Of a stretch of 33,102 bases of DNA, positions 7,862 to 18,099 are shown one piece after another. Origin of the DNA: Bacillota bacterium (GTDB taxonomy: Bacteria; Bacillota; Bacilli; Alicyclobacillales; SLC66); the NCBI GenBank assembly GCA_021846285.1, contig JAJZCB010000039.1, forward strand, positions 1 through 33,102, written 5' to 3'. Within the stretch, counting starts at the first letter, position 1. The number at the start of each line of letters is the position of its first letter. Position numbers and translations under genes: made by a program. The notes under the pieces were generated by a model. That model did not search any database. It saw nothing but the letters and a program-made list of their open reading frames with translations, and was not told where the DNA came from.

Positions 7862-10351
7862 ATGACGACTAAACGTAGACTACAGAGTGTAATCCGGGGG
7901 ATCGCCCCCCAGCGTTCCCAGGAATTCATGATGGTTGAGTATTTTCGGACGCTTTTCACGCATTTTCCCGAGGCGATTTTTCTCAAAGACGGACAGGGCC
8001 GCTGGCAAGCGATCAATCGGGCGGCCATGCAACTGTTTGATCTAGACGCCACGAAACCGTGGCGCGACTATACGGATAGGCAGTTGGGCGGACTCTACCC
8101 CAACCTGCAAACGAGCTTTGAGGTCTGCGCGGCGAGTGATGAGCGCACGTGGCACGCTCGACGCGAAACGCAGGGTTTTGAACAGGTGACGGATGCCACA
8201 GGCGGTGTCCATATGCTCGCAGTGCGTAAAATCCCCTGCTTTCATCCGGATGGAGCACGCAAAGCCTTGATGGTCATAGCAAGGGAGATCAAGTCCCCGC
8301 ACCGCCCGGAAGAACGCTTGCAGCAACGTCAGGAAGAACTGGAGACGATTCTGGATGCAACCAGTACGGCGATTTGGTACAAGGACAAGACTCATAAGTT
8401 CTTGCAGGCGAACCGAGCCGCATGCACATTAATTGGGAGAGACAAACGCGATATCGTTGGCCATCTTGATGCAGAGATTTTCCCTAATCATGTTCACCAG
8501 CACCGGGAAGCGGAACATCAAGTCATGGTCACTCAACGATCGGTTTGGGACAGGATCGAAAAATTGGTACTGCCCACGGGACACACCGTCGATGTCGAAG
8601 TCGATCGGGTGCCCTACTGGCGCGGTTCGGATGTGGTCGGAGTAATCGTCTTCGCGAGGGATATCACCGAACGGCTAAGAATCGAGACCGCCTTACGGGC
8701 CAGCGAAGAACGTTATCGGACTATTTTGGCGGAAATCAAAGATGGCTATTTTGAAGTGGATCTTGATGGCAACCTACTGTTTTTTAATCGAGCTTCGGTC
8801 GACATCCTTGGCTATTCCGAGGAAGAAATGTCCGGCCTGAATAATCATCAGTATACCGACCCCGAAAATGCCCGCGCAGTTTATCAGGTTTTCAATCAAG
8901 TGTACCGTACCGGCATTCCTCTTTCGGCGGAGTGGCAAATCATCCGGAAAGATGGAACGCCCCGATATCTGGACGCTTCAATCTCTCTGATGCAGGATGA
9001 ACAAAATCGTCCGATAGGGTTTCGCGGCATTGCCCGCGACATTACGGAACGCAAGGAAAGTGAAGTACGGCTCCACTTCTTGGCCCATCATGACGTCTTG
9101 ACGAGCCTCCCCAACCGCTCGCTTGTGATGGATCGATTGACGTTGGCGCTGACATCGGCTCGACAGCAACGTCATAGATTAGCGGTCCTGTTCCTCGATT
9201 TAGATCGGTTTAAAAACGTGAATGACACATTGGGTCACGTTGTGGGCGATCAATTATTACAGGGCGTTGCCCAACGTCTTCAAGCTAGTCTTAGGGCCCA
9301 GGATATGGTGGCCAGAATGGGAGGAGATGAATTTCTTATTCTGCTGTCTTCGGTCACCCGTAAGGAGGAAGTGTCCGAGGTTGCAAGGAGGATTTTGGAA
9401 CAATTGCAAGATTCGTGGTTGTTGCAAGGTGGGGAATTTCGGTGCCCGGGCAGTATCGGAATCGCACTGTTTCCCGACCATGGTGAAGATGCCGGCACTC
9501 TGCTCAAGCATGCGGACATTGCCATGTACCATGCCAAAGAGGCGGGAGGGAACACCTATGTTCTCTACCAATCCGGGATGAATCTGCAAACCAATGAATA
9601 TGTCCTATTGGACGCGCAATTACATCAGGCACTGGAGCGCCGCGAATTTGTCCTCCACTACCAGCCGCAAGTCGATGCCCGGACTGGAAGGATCCGCGGC
9701 GTTGAGGCCCTGGTGCGTTGGAATCGTCCCGGATTGGGCCTGGTTTTGCCCCGCGACTTTATCGGGTTTGCTGAAGACAGCGGACTGATCATCCCTATCG
9801 GGGAACAGGTATTGTACGAGGCGTGTCGCCAAGCGAAAGCTTGGCAGAACTCCGGCAATTCACTGACGAAGATGGCAGTAAATCTGTCCGCACGACAGTT
9901 TCAACAACACAATATTGTGGATCTCATTGCACGGGTCTTGCAGGAGACCGGTGTTCCTCCAGATCGGCTTGAGATTGAAATCACCGAGAGCGTTGCCATG
10001 CAGAAAGTTCCCTATACCATGCACGTTCTTCATGCCCTGCGCGCCCTAGGCATCTCCGTGGTTTTGGATGATTTCGGGATCGGCTTTTCCTCCTTGAGCT
10101 ACCTAAAGGACTTTCCGATTACCGCCCTCAAGATCGACCAATCTTTTGTACGCGACATGCTTCAATCCCCCAAGAACTGCGCTATCATCAAAACTGTGAT
10201 CGAATTAGCCGAGAACTTCGGTCTCCAGACGATTGCCGAGGGGGTGGAATCACAAGAACAGATGACCCGTTTATGCGAACTGGGTTGTTGCATCATGCAA
10301 GGCTACTATTTTTCCCGCCCCGCACCTCCGACCGGAAGAGTCGTTTTGTAA
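7862..10351 (+). CDS. Soluble PAS-PAS-PAS-GGDEF-EAL cyclic-di-GMP protein
   Basis: The 829-residue product has no membrane helix. Three PAS domains (about 18-140, 155-275 and 275-395) are each recognisable by stretches such as PEAIFLKDGQGRW, TAIWYKDKTHKFLQANRA and EERYRTILAEIKDGYFEVD. Then come a GGDEF domain with ARMGGDEFLI and an EAL domain with VEALVRWNRP, AVNLSARQF, EITESVAM, DDFGIGFSSL and AEGVES. The I-site RAQD is intact, unlike its neighbour at 4860-6812, so feedback inhibition may persist. I use the ATG at 7862 (AAGGGG 10 nt upstream) rather than an earlier in-frame codon at 7775. It is transcribed away from the riboswitch-controlled operon. Confidence 0.93.
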   Translation: MTTKRRLQSVIRGIAPQRSQEFMMVEYFRTLFTHFPEAIFLKDGQGRWQAINRAAMQLFDLDATKPWRDYTDRQLGGLYPNLQTSFEVCAASDERTWHARRETQGFEQVTDATGGVHMLAVRKIPCFHPDGARKALMVIAREIKSPHRPEERLQQRQEELETILDATSTAIWYKDKTHKFLQANRAACTLIGRDKRDIVGHLDAEIFPNHVHQHREAEHQVMVTQRSVWDRIEKLVLPTGHTVDVEVDRVPYWRGSDVVGVIVFARDITERLRIETALRASEERYRTILAEIKDGYFEVDLDGNLLFFNRASVDILGYSEEEMSGLNNHQYTDPENARAVYQVFNQVYRTGIPLSAEWQIIRKDGTPRYLDASISLMQDEQNRPIGFRGIARDITERKESEVRLHFLAHHDVLTSLPNRSLVMDRLTLALTSARQQRHRLAVLFLDLDRFKNVNDTLGHVVGDQLLQGVAQRLQASLRAQDMVARMGGDEFLILLSSVTRKEEVSEVARRILEQLQDSWLLQGGEFRCPGSIGIALFPDHGEDAGTLLKHADIAMYHAKEAGGNTYVLYQSGMNLQTNEYVLLDAQLHQALERREFVLHYQPQVDARTGRIRGVEALVRWNRPGLGLVLPRDFIGFAEDSGLIIPIGEQVLYEACRQAKAWQNSGNSLTKMAVNLSARQFQQHNIVDLIARVLQETGVPPDRLEIEITESVAMQKVPYTMHVLHALRALGISVVLDDFGIGFSSLSYLKDFPITALKIDQSFVRDMLQSPKNCAIIKTVIELAENFGLQTIAEGVESQEQMTRLCELGCCIMQGYYFSRPAPPTGRVVL

Positions 10352-10410
10352 AGGACGCAGGCGGTATCATGACCATAACACTTCGATCCCCCGTTGTTCA
10401 CGCCTATGCG

Positions 10411-10459
10411 GAAAAAAGAAAAAGCGAGAAAACCCCGTTGCATCAAGGGTTTTCCCGCT
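10411..10459 (-). terminator. Rho-independent terminator of groESL
   Basis: On the minus strand AGCGGGAAAACCC (10447-10459) pairs with GGGGTTTTCTCGCT, loop about 10 nt, followed by a T-rich run TTTTCTTTTTTC down to 10411. It starts 17 nt after the groEL stop. Confidence 0.93.
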
Positions 10460-10476
10460 CTATGTGAAGCCTGGAC

Positions 10477-12144
<1,668 letters not shown>

Positions 12145-12173
12145 CTACAAAACCAGGTGTGCCGAAAGTCTGA

Positions 12174-12458
12174 TTATCGCTCGACTACTGCGAGAATATC
12201 GGATTCGCGAACGACGAGGTACTCCACACCATCATATTTGACTTCTGTGCCAGCGTATTTCGAGAAAATCACCCGATCGCCGACTTTGACGTCAACTGCA
12301 ACCAGTTTACCGTCTTCGTAGCGTCCGGGGCCGACCGACACAACCTCCGCTTCCTGGGGCTTTTCCTTGGCAGTGTCTGGCAATACGATTCCACTTGATG
12401 TCTTTTCTTCACGCTCGAGCGCGCGCAACACCACGCGGTCACCGAGTGGTTTAATCAT
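12174..12458 (-). CDS. groES: Co-chaperonin GroES
   Basis: GroES caps the GroEL chamber. The 94-residue product begins [15 protein letters not shown] and contains the mobile loop [19 protein letters not shown] and the roof region [19 protein letters not shown]; length is normal. An in-frame codon upstream would add 16 residues, but the ATG at 12458 is preceded by a strong GGAGGAGGG and matches the family N-terminus. First gene of the groESL operon, 38 bp from the CIRCE operator. Confidence 0.98.
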   Translation of the reverse strand: MIKPLGDRVVLRALEREEKTSSGIVLPDTAKEKPQEAEVVSVGPGRYEDGKLVAVDVKVGDRVIFSKYAGTEVKYDGVEYLVVRESDILAVVER

Positions 12459-12495
12459 GGAAAACCCTCCTCCAAATATGCTCATTTCACTTTTG

Positions 12496-12522
12496 TTAGC
12501 ACTCACTTCGATCGAGTGCTAA
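12496..12522. promoter_or_regulatory. CIRCE operator (HrcA binding site)
   Basis: TTAGCACTC (12496-12504) and GAGTGCTAA (12514-12522) are perfect 9-bp arms with a 9-bp spacer, the exact CIRCE consensus. It lies between the groES promoter and start codon, so HrcA should repress groESL until heat shock. Confidence 0.97.
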
Positions 12523-12533
12523 CGACAATGATT

Positions 12534-12562
12534 ATATTAGCGAGTTCAGAGCGGTTTTGCAA
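12534..12562 (-). promoter_or_regulatory. Sigma-A promoter of groESL
   Basis: On the minus strand TTGCAA (12557-12562) is 17 bp from TAATAT (12534-12539); an overlapping TATAAT (12531-12536) is also present. The CIRCE operator follows at the expected initiation site. Confidence 0.75.
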
Positions 12563-12724
12563 CCGTAAACGAAAACAATTTACAAAAAAATTATGAAGCC
12601 CCATGGACCATTTGTCCGGCTGAATCCTCATTTGACAGTGCTCCGTCGACTGTGGGAAGATCATGTCACATTTGTGATCGCCGCTCTGTTTGCCCCACTC
12701 TAAAGAGATAAGGATGAGATCCCA

Positions 12725-13720
12725 TTGTCACACCGCGTCTTCTCCGGCATTCAGCCATCCGGCCAGATTACCCTCGGCAACTACCTGGGAGCCCTGCGCC
12801 AATTCGTTGCCATGCAGCATGATGCGAAGGCATTTTACTGTGTGGTCGATCTGCACGCCATAACCGTAGCTCAGGATCCCGCCCTTTTGCGGGAACGGAT
12901 TATGGACTTGGCTGCCCTATATCTGGCAGTCGGCCTGGATCCGCGAGAGTCGACACTATTTGTCCAGTCCGATGTGAGCGCTCACAGTGAACTCGGATGG
13001 ATTCTCCAGTGCGTGGTTCACATGGGCGAACTGTCGCGGATGACGCAGTTTAAGGAAAAGGCCGAAGGCAAGGATACTGTTACGGCCGGACTGTTTACCT
13101 ACCCGGCCCTCATGGCGGCGGACATTCTCCTGTACCGGACGTCCAGAGTGCCCGTCGGCGAGGATCAGAAACAACATCTGGAATTGACCCGGGATATCGC
13201 CATGCGGTTCAATTCCCGCTTCGGAGAGACATTTGTCGTGCCGGAAGTCATGATGTTGAAAGAAGGCGCGCGAATCATGTCGTTGGACGATCCCGCCAGA
13301 AAAATGAGCAAGAGTAACCCGAATCCCCAAAGCCGAATCGAGATTCTCGACTCCCCCGACGATATCCGCAAAAAAGTCGGCCGCGCAGTGACGGACTCTG
13401 ATCGTGAGATCCGTTATGATCCGCAAGGCAAACCCGCGGTCTCCAATTTGCTGGTCATTTATTCGCTCACAGCTGATATGACGATCGACGGACTCGTTGC
13501 GCAATACGAGGGGAAAGGATATGGCGCCTTAAAGAAAGACTTGGCGGAAGCAATCGTCGCTCACCTGACTCCGATCCAGGAAAAGTACCGAGAGATACGG
13601 CAAAGCGGAAGGGCTGAGGACGTGTTGCGACAAGGAGCCATAACGGCCGCGCAAGTTGCCGAAGAAACCATGGATCTGGTTCGGGAACGCGTAGGGCTGG
13701 GCGGATTCAGACGCCGCTGA
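12725..13720 (+). CDS. trpS: Tryptophanyl-tRNA synthetase
   Basis: TrpS charges tRNA-Trp. The 331-residue class I synthetase begins SHRVFSGIQPSGQITLGNYLGALRQF, where the TLGNYLG segment is the HIGH-type signature, and carries the second ATP motif as KMSKSNPN near residue 195. Length is typical. The start is TTG at 12725, with AAGGATGAG upstream; no ATG fits the conserved N-terminus. I looked for a T-box leader and found none; upstream there is only a perfect TTGACA near 12633 with a poor -10. The gene diverges from groESL. Confidence 0.97.
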   Translation: MSHRVFSGIQPSGQITLGNYLGALRQFVAMQHDAKAFYCVVDLHAITVAQDPALLRERIMDLAALYLAVGLDPRESTLFVQSDVSAHSELGWILQCVVHMGELSRMTQFKEKAEGKDTVTAGLFTYPALMAADILLYRTSRVPVGEDQKQHLELTRDIAMRFNSRFGETFVVPEVMMLKEGARIMSLDDPARKMSKSNPNPQSRIEILDSPDDIRKKVGRAVTDSDREIRYDPQGKPAVSNLLVIYSLTADMTIDGLVAQYEGKGYGALKKDLAEAIVAHLTPIQEKYREIRQSGRAEDVLRQGAITAAQVAEETMDLVRERVGLGGFRRR

Positions 13721-13757
13721 GCAAGTCTTTAGAGGAAGGGTATCCTGTCTGAACCAG

Positions 13758-13798
13758 CCCCTTTATGGACACTCTTGTAACGATTGTCCATAAAGGGG
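13758..13798 (+). promoter_or_regulatory. Perfect 14-bp inverted repeat overlapping the DUF1657 ribosome binding site
   Basis: CCCCTTTATGGACA (13758-13771) and TGTCCATAAAGGGG (13785-13798) are perfect arms around a 13-nt loop. There is no T tract, so it is not a standard trpS terminator. The right arm contains the AAAGGGG part of the Shine-Dalgarno sequence of the next gene, so the RNA hairpin would hide it. A protein operator is also possible. Confidence 0.8.
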
Positions 13799-13808
13799 GA
13801 GCTATGTC

Positions 13809-14030
13809 ATGACGACCATCGAAAAAGTGGGGGCTGCCTACGCCAATGCACAATTATTGCACGCAACACTCGCGCAATTTTCACTTGAGACCGTTGATCC
13901 GGTCGGCAAGCAGATGTATCAGGAAATGGCCAATGCCGCTCAGTCAATCGCTGAGGGTATCAGAAAACGACAGGAACAGTTAGCCGATCGTGATACTGCG
14001 ATCAAACAGGTTCGCCAGCCAGGGGTCTGA
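13809..14030 (+). CDS. DUF1657 domain protein (73 aa)
   Basis: A 73-residue, probably helical soluble protein. The pattern of an N-terminal Val-Gly start, LHATLAQFSLETVDPVGKQMYQEMA and a C-terminal RQEQLADRD resembles the DUF1657 family, which is common in spore-formers and often near spoVA-type genes in Bacillales; the molecular role is unknown. The ATG at 13809 is used since the earlier ATG at 13804 runs into a stop at once. GGGGGAG lies 7 nt upstream, half hidden in a perfect inverted repeat. It follows trpS by 88 bp and is convergent with rex. Confidence 0.8.
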   Translation: MTTIEKVGAAYANAQLLHATLAQFSLETVDPVGKQMYQEMANAAQSIAEGIRKRQEQLADRDTAIKQVRQPGV

Positions 14031-14068
14031 AACTCTATCTGAACCAGTTCCCGCGCACTGTATGATCG

Positions 14069-14695
14069 CTACGAATCGAAGCGCCGCAAGAAATAAATCA
14101 AGAATTGCAGTTCACTGATCAGATCCACCTGGTGCAAAACCGTGCCCGCGGGCGCTATCAGAAATTGAGACGTGAAATTGAGGATCCCAATGATCCCCGC
14201 TTCCGCCACAGCGTCAGCCACCGCCTGCGCGTACACCCCCGGAGTCGTCAGAACGGCGATCTCCACGAGAGTCGATCGCGCGAACTCAGGCAACTCACTG
14301 AACGGTCTCACGTCGATGCCGTCGATCCGTCTGTGGATTGCTTCAGGATCCACGTCAAAAGCGGTCAGAAGTCGCAACTGACCCACCTGATCATGCCCAG
14401 AGACATTAATTCCGGCCCTTCCGGAACCGATCAAGATGATGCCAACGTGTTCGTCGTGCCGCAAATAACCCTGTAGAAACTCTACCAAGTATGGAACACT
14501 GTATCCGTAGCCTCGTTTGCCGAGTTCACCGAGATACGAGAAGTCCCTCCGGACAGTCGCGGGTTCAATCTGTAGAGCCGCGCTGACTTCTGTCGAAGAG
14601 ACGCGTTCCTTGCCGAGCTTGCGCAGAGTCAACAAATAGCGATAGTACATCGGCAATCGGCGCGCCGTCACGACAGGAACTCGAGCAACCTCCAT
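14069..14695 (-). CDS. rex: Redox-sensing transcriptional repressor Rex
   Basis: Rex is a dimeric repressor that senses the NADH/NAD+ ratio and derepresses fermentative and anaerobic respiratory genes. The 208-residue product has an N-terminal winged helix (PMYYRYLLTLRKLGKERVSS, then EPATVRRDFSYLGELGKRGYGY, diagnostic for Rex) and a Rossmann domain with glycine motif IGSGRAG. The C-terminal swapped helix reads VDLISELQFLIYFL. The segment after the glycine motif (INVSGHDQVG) differs from the usual RALLNY-like sequence, so nucleotide binding might be altered. It starts at ATG 14695, just 1 bp after mobB, so it appears to be the last gene of a molybdenum-cofactor operon. Confidence 0.93.
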   Translation of the reverse strand: MEVARVPVVTARRLPMYYRYLLTLRKLGKERVSSTEVSAALQIEPATVRRDFSYLGELGKRGYGYSVPYLVEFLQGYLRHDEHVGIILIGSGRAGINVSGHDQVGQLRLLTAFDVDPEAIHRRIDGIDVRPFSELPEFARSTLVEIAVLTTPGVYAQAVADAVAEAGIIGILNFTSQFLIAPAGTVLHQVDLISELQFLIYFLRRFDS

Positions 14696-14696
14696 G

Positions 14697-15245
14697 CTAA
14701 GCCTCCAGCATTAACCTATCCAGTATCGCCATGAAACCGTCAATGTCATTTCTATGATACACCGGGAGACTGGAGTCGGCAACCGCAAGGGGCGTCTCAG
14801 GAACCGCAAACGCGAGAACGCTCTGTATTGCGTCGCCCTGCAGCAAAAAATCCGGAAGAGCGTAGTGACTGCCACAGCGCAAATCTTTGCCCAGTAAAAC
14901 AACCTTACGCATGGCGAGTGTTTTATATCCTTCGAGGAACACCACGTCTATCGCTCCCAAGGAAGCGACGAGGGAGGAAACTGAAGGTGTCTCATCGCCG
15001 CGCCGCTCGATCATATAGTGGCCGAACGTATCCGCGATTGCGACACTGATGGCGCCAGCGTCCATGTAACGCGCAGTATCCGCGCCTTCCGGACTGGTCT
15101 GGAAGCCGTGGCCATCGTGTTTCAAACAGCCCACGCGCAAACCGCGCCGTGTGCACTCCGCCGTCAGTCGGGCAATGAGAGTCGTTTTGCCGGTATGTTT
15201 GTATCCAGAAAATAAGATGAGCACAGGTTCCTTCGCCGCTCTCAC
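14697..15245 (-). CDS. mobB: Molybdopterin-guanine dinucleotide biosynthesis adaptor MobB
   Basis: MobB is a GTP-binding adaptor that assists MobA in making the dinucleotide form of the molybdenum cofactor. The 182-residue protein has the Walker A sequence SGYKHTGKTTLIARL near residue 14, a typical MobB segment CLKHDGHGF, and DVVFLEGYKTLAMRKVVL. The GTG start overlaps the stop of the preceding moeA-like gene by 4 bp, indicating translational coupling. Confidence 0.95.
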   Translation of the reverse strand: MRAAKEPVLILFSGYKHTGKTTLIARLTAECTRRGLRVGCLKHDGHGFQTSPEGADTARYMDAGAISVAIADTFGHYMIERRGDETPSVSSLVASLGAIDVVFLEGYKTLAMRKVVLLGKDLRCGSHYALPDFLLQGDAIQSVLAFAVPETPLAVADSSLPVYHRNDIDGFMAILDRLMLEA

Positions 15246-16219
15246 AGCAATCCCCCGTGCCCCAGTTCCGCGATGTCGGCGACAGTCAGTCTTTGTCCCG
15301 CCAGCACGCGCGGCAACAGGTAATCAAACGCTGTCACGGAATCAAAGATGACACAGCCGGGAAGACCCATCAGCGCTACGTCATGTTGATAGGCCAGCAT
15401 TGACATGGAACCGGGCAACATCGGCATGCCATAAGACACTACTTCGGTGGCCGCCTTGGCAATAGCGCCCGGACTGCGATCATCCGGATCGACTGACATG
15501 CCGCCCGTTACCAACACGATGTCGGCTCCTGCGTCAATCAGCCTGTCAATGGCATTTGCGATCACATCCGTGGCGTCATCGACAATTTCCTGTCCGAGCC
15601 AATGCGCGCCGTAGGCCTGGAGTTTGGTTCTCAACACGGGCCCAAATCGATCTTCAATCCGTCCTTTATAAACCTCACTGCCAGTCGTAACAATACCGAC
15701 CGACGCGCGCCGAAAAGGGAGAATTTCCAGGAGTGGTCCGGTCTTGGTCAATATCGTTTCCAATGCGGTCAATCGCTCATCGCGAACGATCAGTGGAATC
15801 GCGCGCAAGCCCGCCACAGACTGGTTTTCTGTCACTGGAGAATTGGTGCGTTTGGTTACAACGGCCAACTCGCCGAGTGCGTTCACCGCGCGGAGCGCCT
15901 CCACGTCAATGGTGAGCAGCCCCGCATGAGCGGCCTTCACCGTCACTTTACCTTCGTTTGGTTCTGAGAACAGCAGACTGCTGTGCGCGATTGCCGCAGC
16001 CATGCGACGTGCGGCGTCGTCTTCATGAACCTCGCCCTGTTCCAGTGACAGCACATAGATGTGTTCTTTCCCGATCGCCAATAACTGATCGACATCGCCC
16101 TCTGAAATGACATGACCCTTTTGGAACAACCGCCCCTTGAACTCGCCGGGAACGATCTTCGTCAAATCGTGGGCCAAGACCATACCTACAGCGTCCTCAA
16201 CGCGAACTTCTCGCTTCAT
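15242..16219 (-). CDS. MoeA-like molybdopterin-binding protein
   Basis: The 325-residue product begins KREVRVEDAVGMVLAHDLTKIVPGEFKGRLFQKGH and contains a MoCF-type domain with VGIVTTGSEVYKGRIED, IVLVTGGMSVDPDDRSPGAI and YGMPMLPGSMSMLAY. It is clearly shorter than canonical MoeA (about 400 residues) and belongs to the short molybdopterin-binding form seen in anaerobes and Bacillota. It probably takes part in molybdate insertion or handling of molybdopterin; the exact step is not certain. It overlaps mobA by 23 bp upstream and mobB by 4 bp downstream. Confidence 0.9.
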   Translation of the reverse strand: MKREVRVEDAVGMVLAHDLTKIVPGEFKGRLFQKGHVISEGDVDQLLAIGKEHIYVLSLEQGEVHEDDAARRMAAAIAHSSLLFSEPNEGKVTVKAAHAGLLTIDVEALRAVNALGELAVVTKRTNSPVTENQSVAGLRAIPLIVRDERLTALETILTKTGPLLEILPFRRASVGIVTTGSEVYKGRIEDRFGPVLRTKLQAYGAHWLGQEIVDDATDVIANAIDRLIDAGADIVLVTGGMSVDPDDRSPGAIAKAATEVVSYGMPMLPGSMSMLAYQHDVALMGLPGCVIFDSVTAFDYLLPRVLAGQRLTVADIAELGHGGLL

Positions 16220-16874
16220 CCCAACCGTTTCCCTTCATGCCCTTGGCAACCAGGCGCAAGGTTTCGTATTGTGCGGGTGAATTAGCCATCAGGAAACTGA
16301 CGCCCTCCGGATCGTAGTCACGCCATTCTTCTTCTGACACGAAGCGCACACAAATCTGCGACAAGAGGTCAGACACCCTTCTCCGATCGCAACTAAGCAT
16401 TTTTGTTATCACAGGTTTCAGAGATTTGTGATAAACTCCAAGTAACGGATACATTTGCCCACCCAGAGTCGGAACGATTGCGGTTGCCGACTGGCGGGCC
16501 GTATCGCCTCTGTGGCCGGCATGCTCTGTCGTCAACCGGGCCAGATAAAGCAAAAGTTCCACACGGACAAGCGGCGCATCGACTGCAATCACAAAGGTCC
16601 ACTCATTGCGGCAGTGCGTTAGGCCGCTCTCAAGACCGGCGAGCGGGCCCTGCCCCGGATGCAGGTCAAACGCGACCTGAGGAATCGGCAAAGATGGCTG
16701 CTCCTGGCGACGCACCACCCAAACATCTTCGACGACTCCTGCCAATTTCGAATATAGGGCATCGACAAACATTGACGTATCAATCTCCAGGGTTGCCTTG
16801 TCGCGTCCCATGCGTCGACTGTAGCCGCCGGCCAGGATGACAGCGCTGAATGTCGGTAAGGCGGGTACAGTCAC
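16197..16874 (-). CDS. mobA: Molybdenum cofactor guanylyltransferase MobA
   Basis: MobA joins GMP from GTP to Mo-molybdopterin. The 225-residue protein carries the nucleotidyltransferase signature SAVILAGGYSRRMGRDKATLEI at 10-31 and the acidic motif VIAVDAPLVR where most family members read D(M/C)P. FDLHPGQGPLAGLESGL matches the GPLAGI loop. The start is GTG at 16874, with a G-rich stretch upstream. First gene of mobA-moeA-mobB-rex, and divergent from the diguanylate cyclase gene with only 39 bp between starts. Confidence 0.93.
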   Translation of the reverse strand: MTVPALPTFSAVILAGGYSRRMGRDKATLEIDTSMFVDALYSKLAGVVEDVWVVRRQEQPSLPIPQVAFDLHPGQGPLAGLESGLTHCRNEWTFVIAVDAPLVRVELLLYLARLTTEHAGHRGDTARQSATAIVPTLGGQMYPLLGVYHKSLKPVITKMLSCDRRRVSDLLSQICVRFVSEEEWRDYDPEGVSFLMANSPAQYETLRLVAKGMKGNGWDEARSSR

Positions 16875-16913
16875 GAATCAGCGCCCCCCCGATTATTGAA
16901 AGGAGTCAAAGCC

Positions 16914-18050
16914 TTGATCACAGATGTACGTCGCTTGCGTGCTGTAAACTTGCTGTCTCTGGGGCGCTGGGTACTGGCCTTGATCGTTCCTTGCATGGTG
17001 GCGGCAGCCCATATTACGTCCTCTTGGTATGCTGTCATAGAAGGTATTCTTCTCCTGTGCGCATTGGCAGTATCGATACCGACAAAATATCGCCCTCTCC
17101 CTGACGCCTGGTGGGTCGGCCTTGTGTCACTGGATGTACTTCTCGTTACTGCAATGATCGTTCTCGCGCAGCCCAGCCTGCCCTACGCCTGGCCACTGTA
17201 CCTCTGGTGCGTCATCGAGGCGGCTCTCGCGTTGCGCAGCAAAGCTGGCGTCACGGTAACCATCGTCGTCGACCTGATATCGCTGCTGTTTATTGTACCA
17301 TTTCGAGGGCAGCAGGAGACGCTCGCGCAAGTCTCGACGCGTCTCTTGATCTTCAACATGGAAGCGCTCCCGATTCTGTTCTCCGTGTTTTGGAAGAGAC
17401 GAAATCAACGGGAACTCGATTTCCAGATTGGGGAATCCTCGCGGCTTCTTCTGAAAGTGACAGAACTCGAGCACATCAACAGACAGATGACCGACTACAC
17501 GATGGATGTGCAAAACAGGGCCGTGATCGACCAACTGACCGGGCTCTATAACCAGACGTATTTTCACCACAGACTGTTGATTGAGGTCGAGAAATCTCGA
17601 CAGAGCAGGGAAGGAATCAGTCTCATTCTGTGCGACATCGACCGCTTCAAGCACTTTAACGACCAATTCGGGCATTATCTCGGTGACGATGTGCTGAGAG
17701 CCGTCGCAAAGGTCATGCAGGACATGGTCACAGACCAGTCCGCCATCGTCGCGCGTTTAGGCGGCGAGGAATTTGTCCTCGCCATGCCAAACACGGAAGC
17801 GACCGCGGCCTTCCAGTTTGCTGAGGAACTGCGGTCAAGGATTTCGGACACTGTCGTAAGCGGTCCGATAGGAACCCTCCGAGTCACAATCAGCGCTGGC
17901 GTCGCCACGTTTCCAGGGGCGGCGCAGGATGCCCTGGAACTGGTGAAACTTGCCGATCAGGCGATGTATGCCGCCAAGGACAGCGGTCGCAATCGCGTCT
18001 GCTGTTATCCGCCCTCCAGCACATTTGTAGTACAGTCGCAGGATGCCTGA
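16914..18050 (+). CDS. Membrane-bound GGDEF diguanylate cyclase
   Basis: It synthesises c-di-GMP from two GTP. About 378 residues: an N-terminal block of five or six hydrophobic helices (to about residue 155), a helical linker rich in Glu/Arg, and a GGDEF domain with DQLTGLYNQTYFHHRL, ILCDIDRFKHFNDQFGH and active site ARLGGEEFVLAM. The I-site position reads DQSA, so inhibitory product binding is unlikely. No EAL domain. I choose TTG at 16914 because AAAGGAG lies 8 nt upstream; the frame is also open from a TTG at 16896. It diverges from mobA with 39 bp between starts, so promoter elements must overlap mobA. Confidence 0.92.
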   Translation: MITDVRRLRAVNLLSLGRWVLALIVPCMVAAAHITSSWYAVIEGILLLCALAVSIPTKYRPLPDAWWVGLVSLDVLLVTAMIVLAQPSLPYAWPLYLWCVIEAALALRSKAGVTVTIVVDLISLLFIVPFRGQQETLAQVSTRLLIFNMEALPILFSVFWKRRNQRELDFQIGESSRLLLKVTELEHINRQMTDYTMDVQNRAVIDQLTGLYNQTYFHHRLLIEVEKSRQSREGISLILCDIDRFKHFNDQFGHYLGDDVLRAVAKVMQDMVTDQSAIVARLGGEEFVLAMPNTEATAAFQFAEELRSRISDTVVSGPIGTLRVTISAGVATFPGAAQDALELVKLADQAMYAAKDSGRNRVCCYPPSSTFVVQSQDA

Positions 18051-18099
18051 GGCAGGTTTACCTTGCGGGTGCGGTCGAGATCATTGGCCCCCGCAGTAT

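Noticed and set aside
12600-12724. T-box leader for trpS
   Set aside because: No T-box sequence, specifier stem or terminator hairpin could be found.
13748-14047. 10-bp direct repeat TCTGAACCAG on both sides of the DUF1657 gene (13748 and 14038)
   Set aside because: Short and without further similarity; could be chance, and no mobile-element signs are present.
18064-18095. TGCGGG/CCCGCA hairpin between diguanylate cyclase and cyclo-ligase genes
   Set aside because: Only 6 bp with a 20-nt loop and no T run; not enough for a terminator call.
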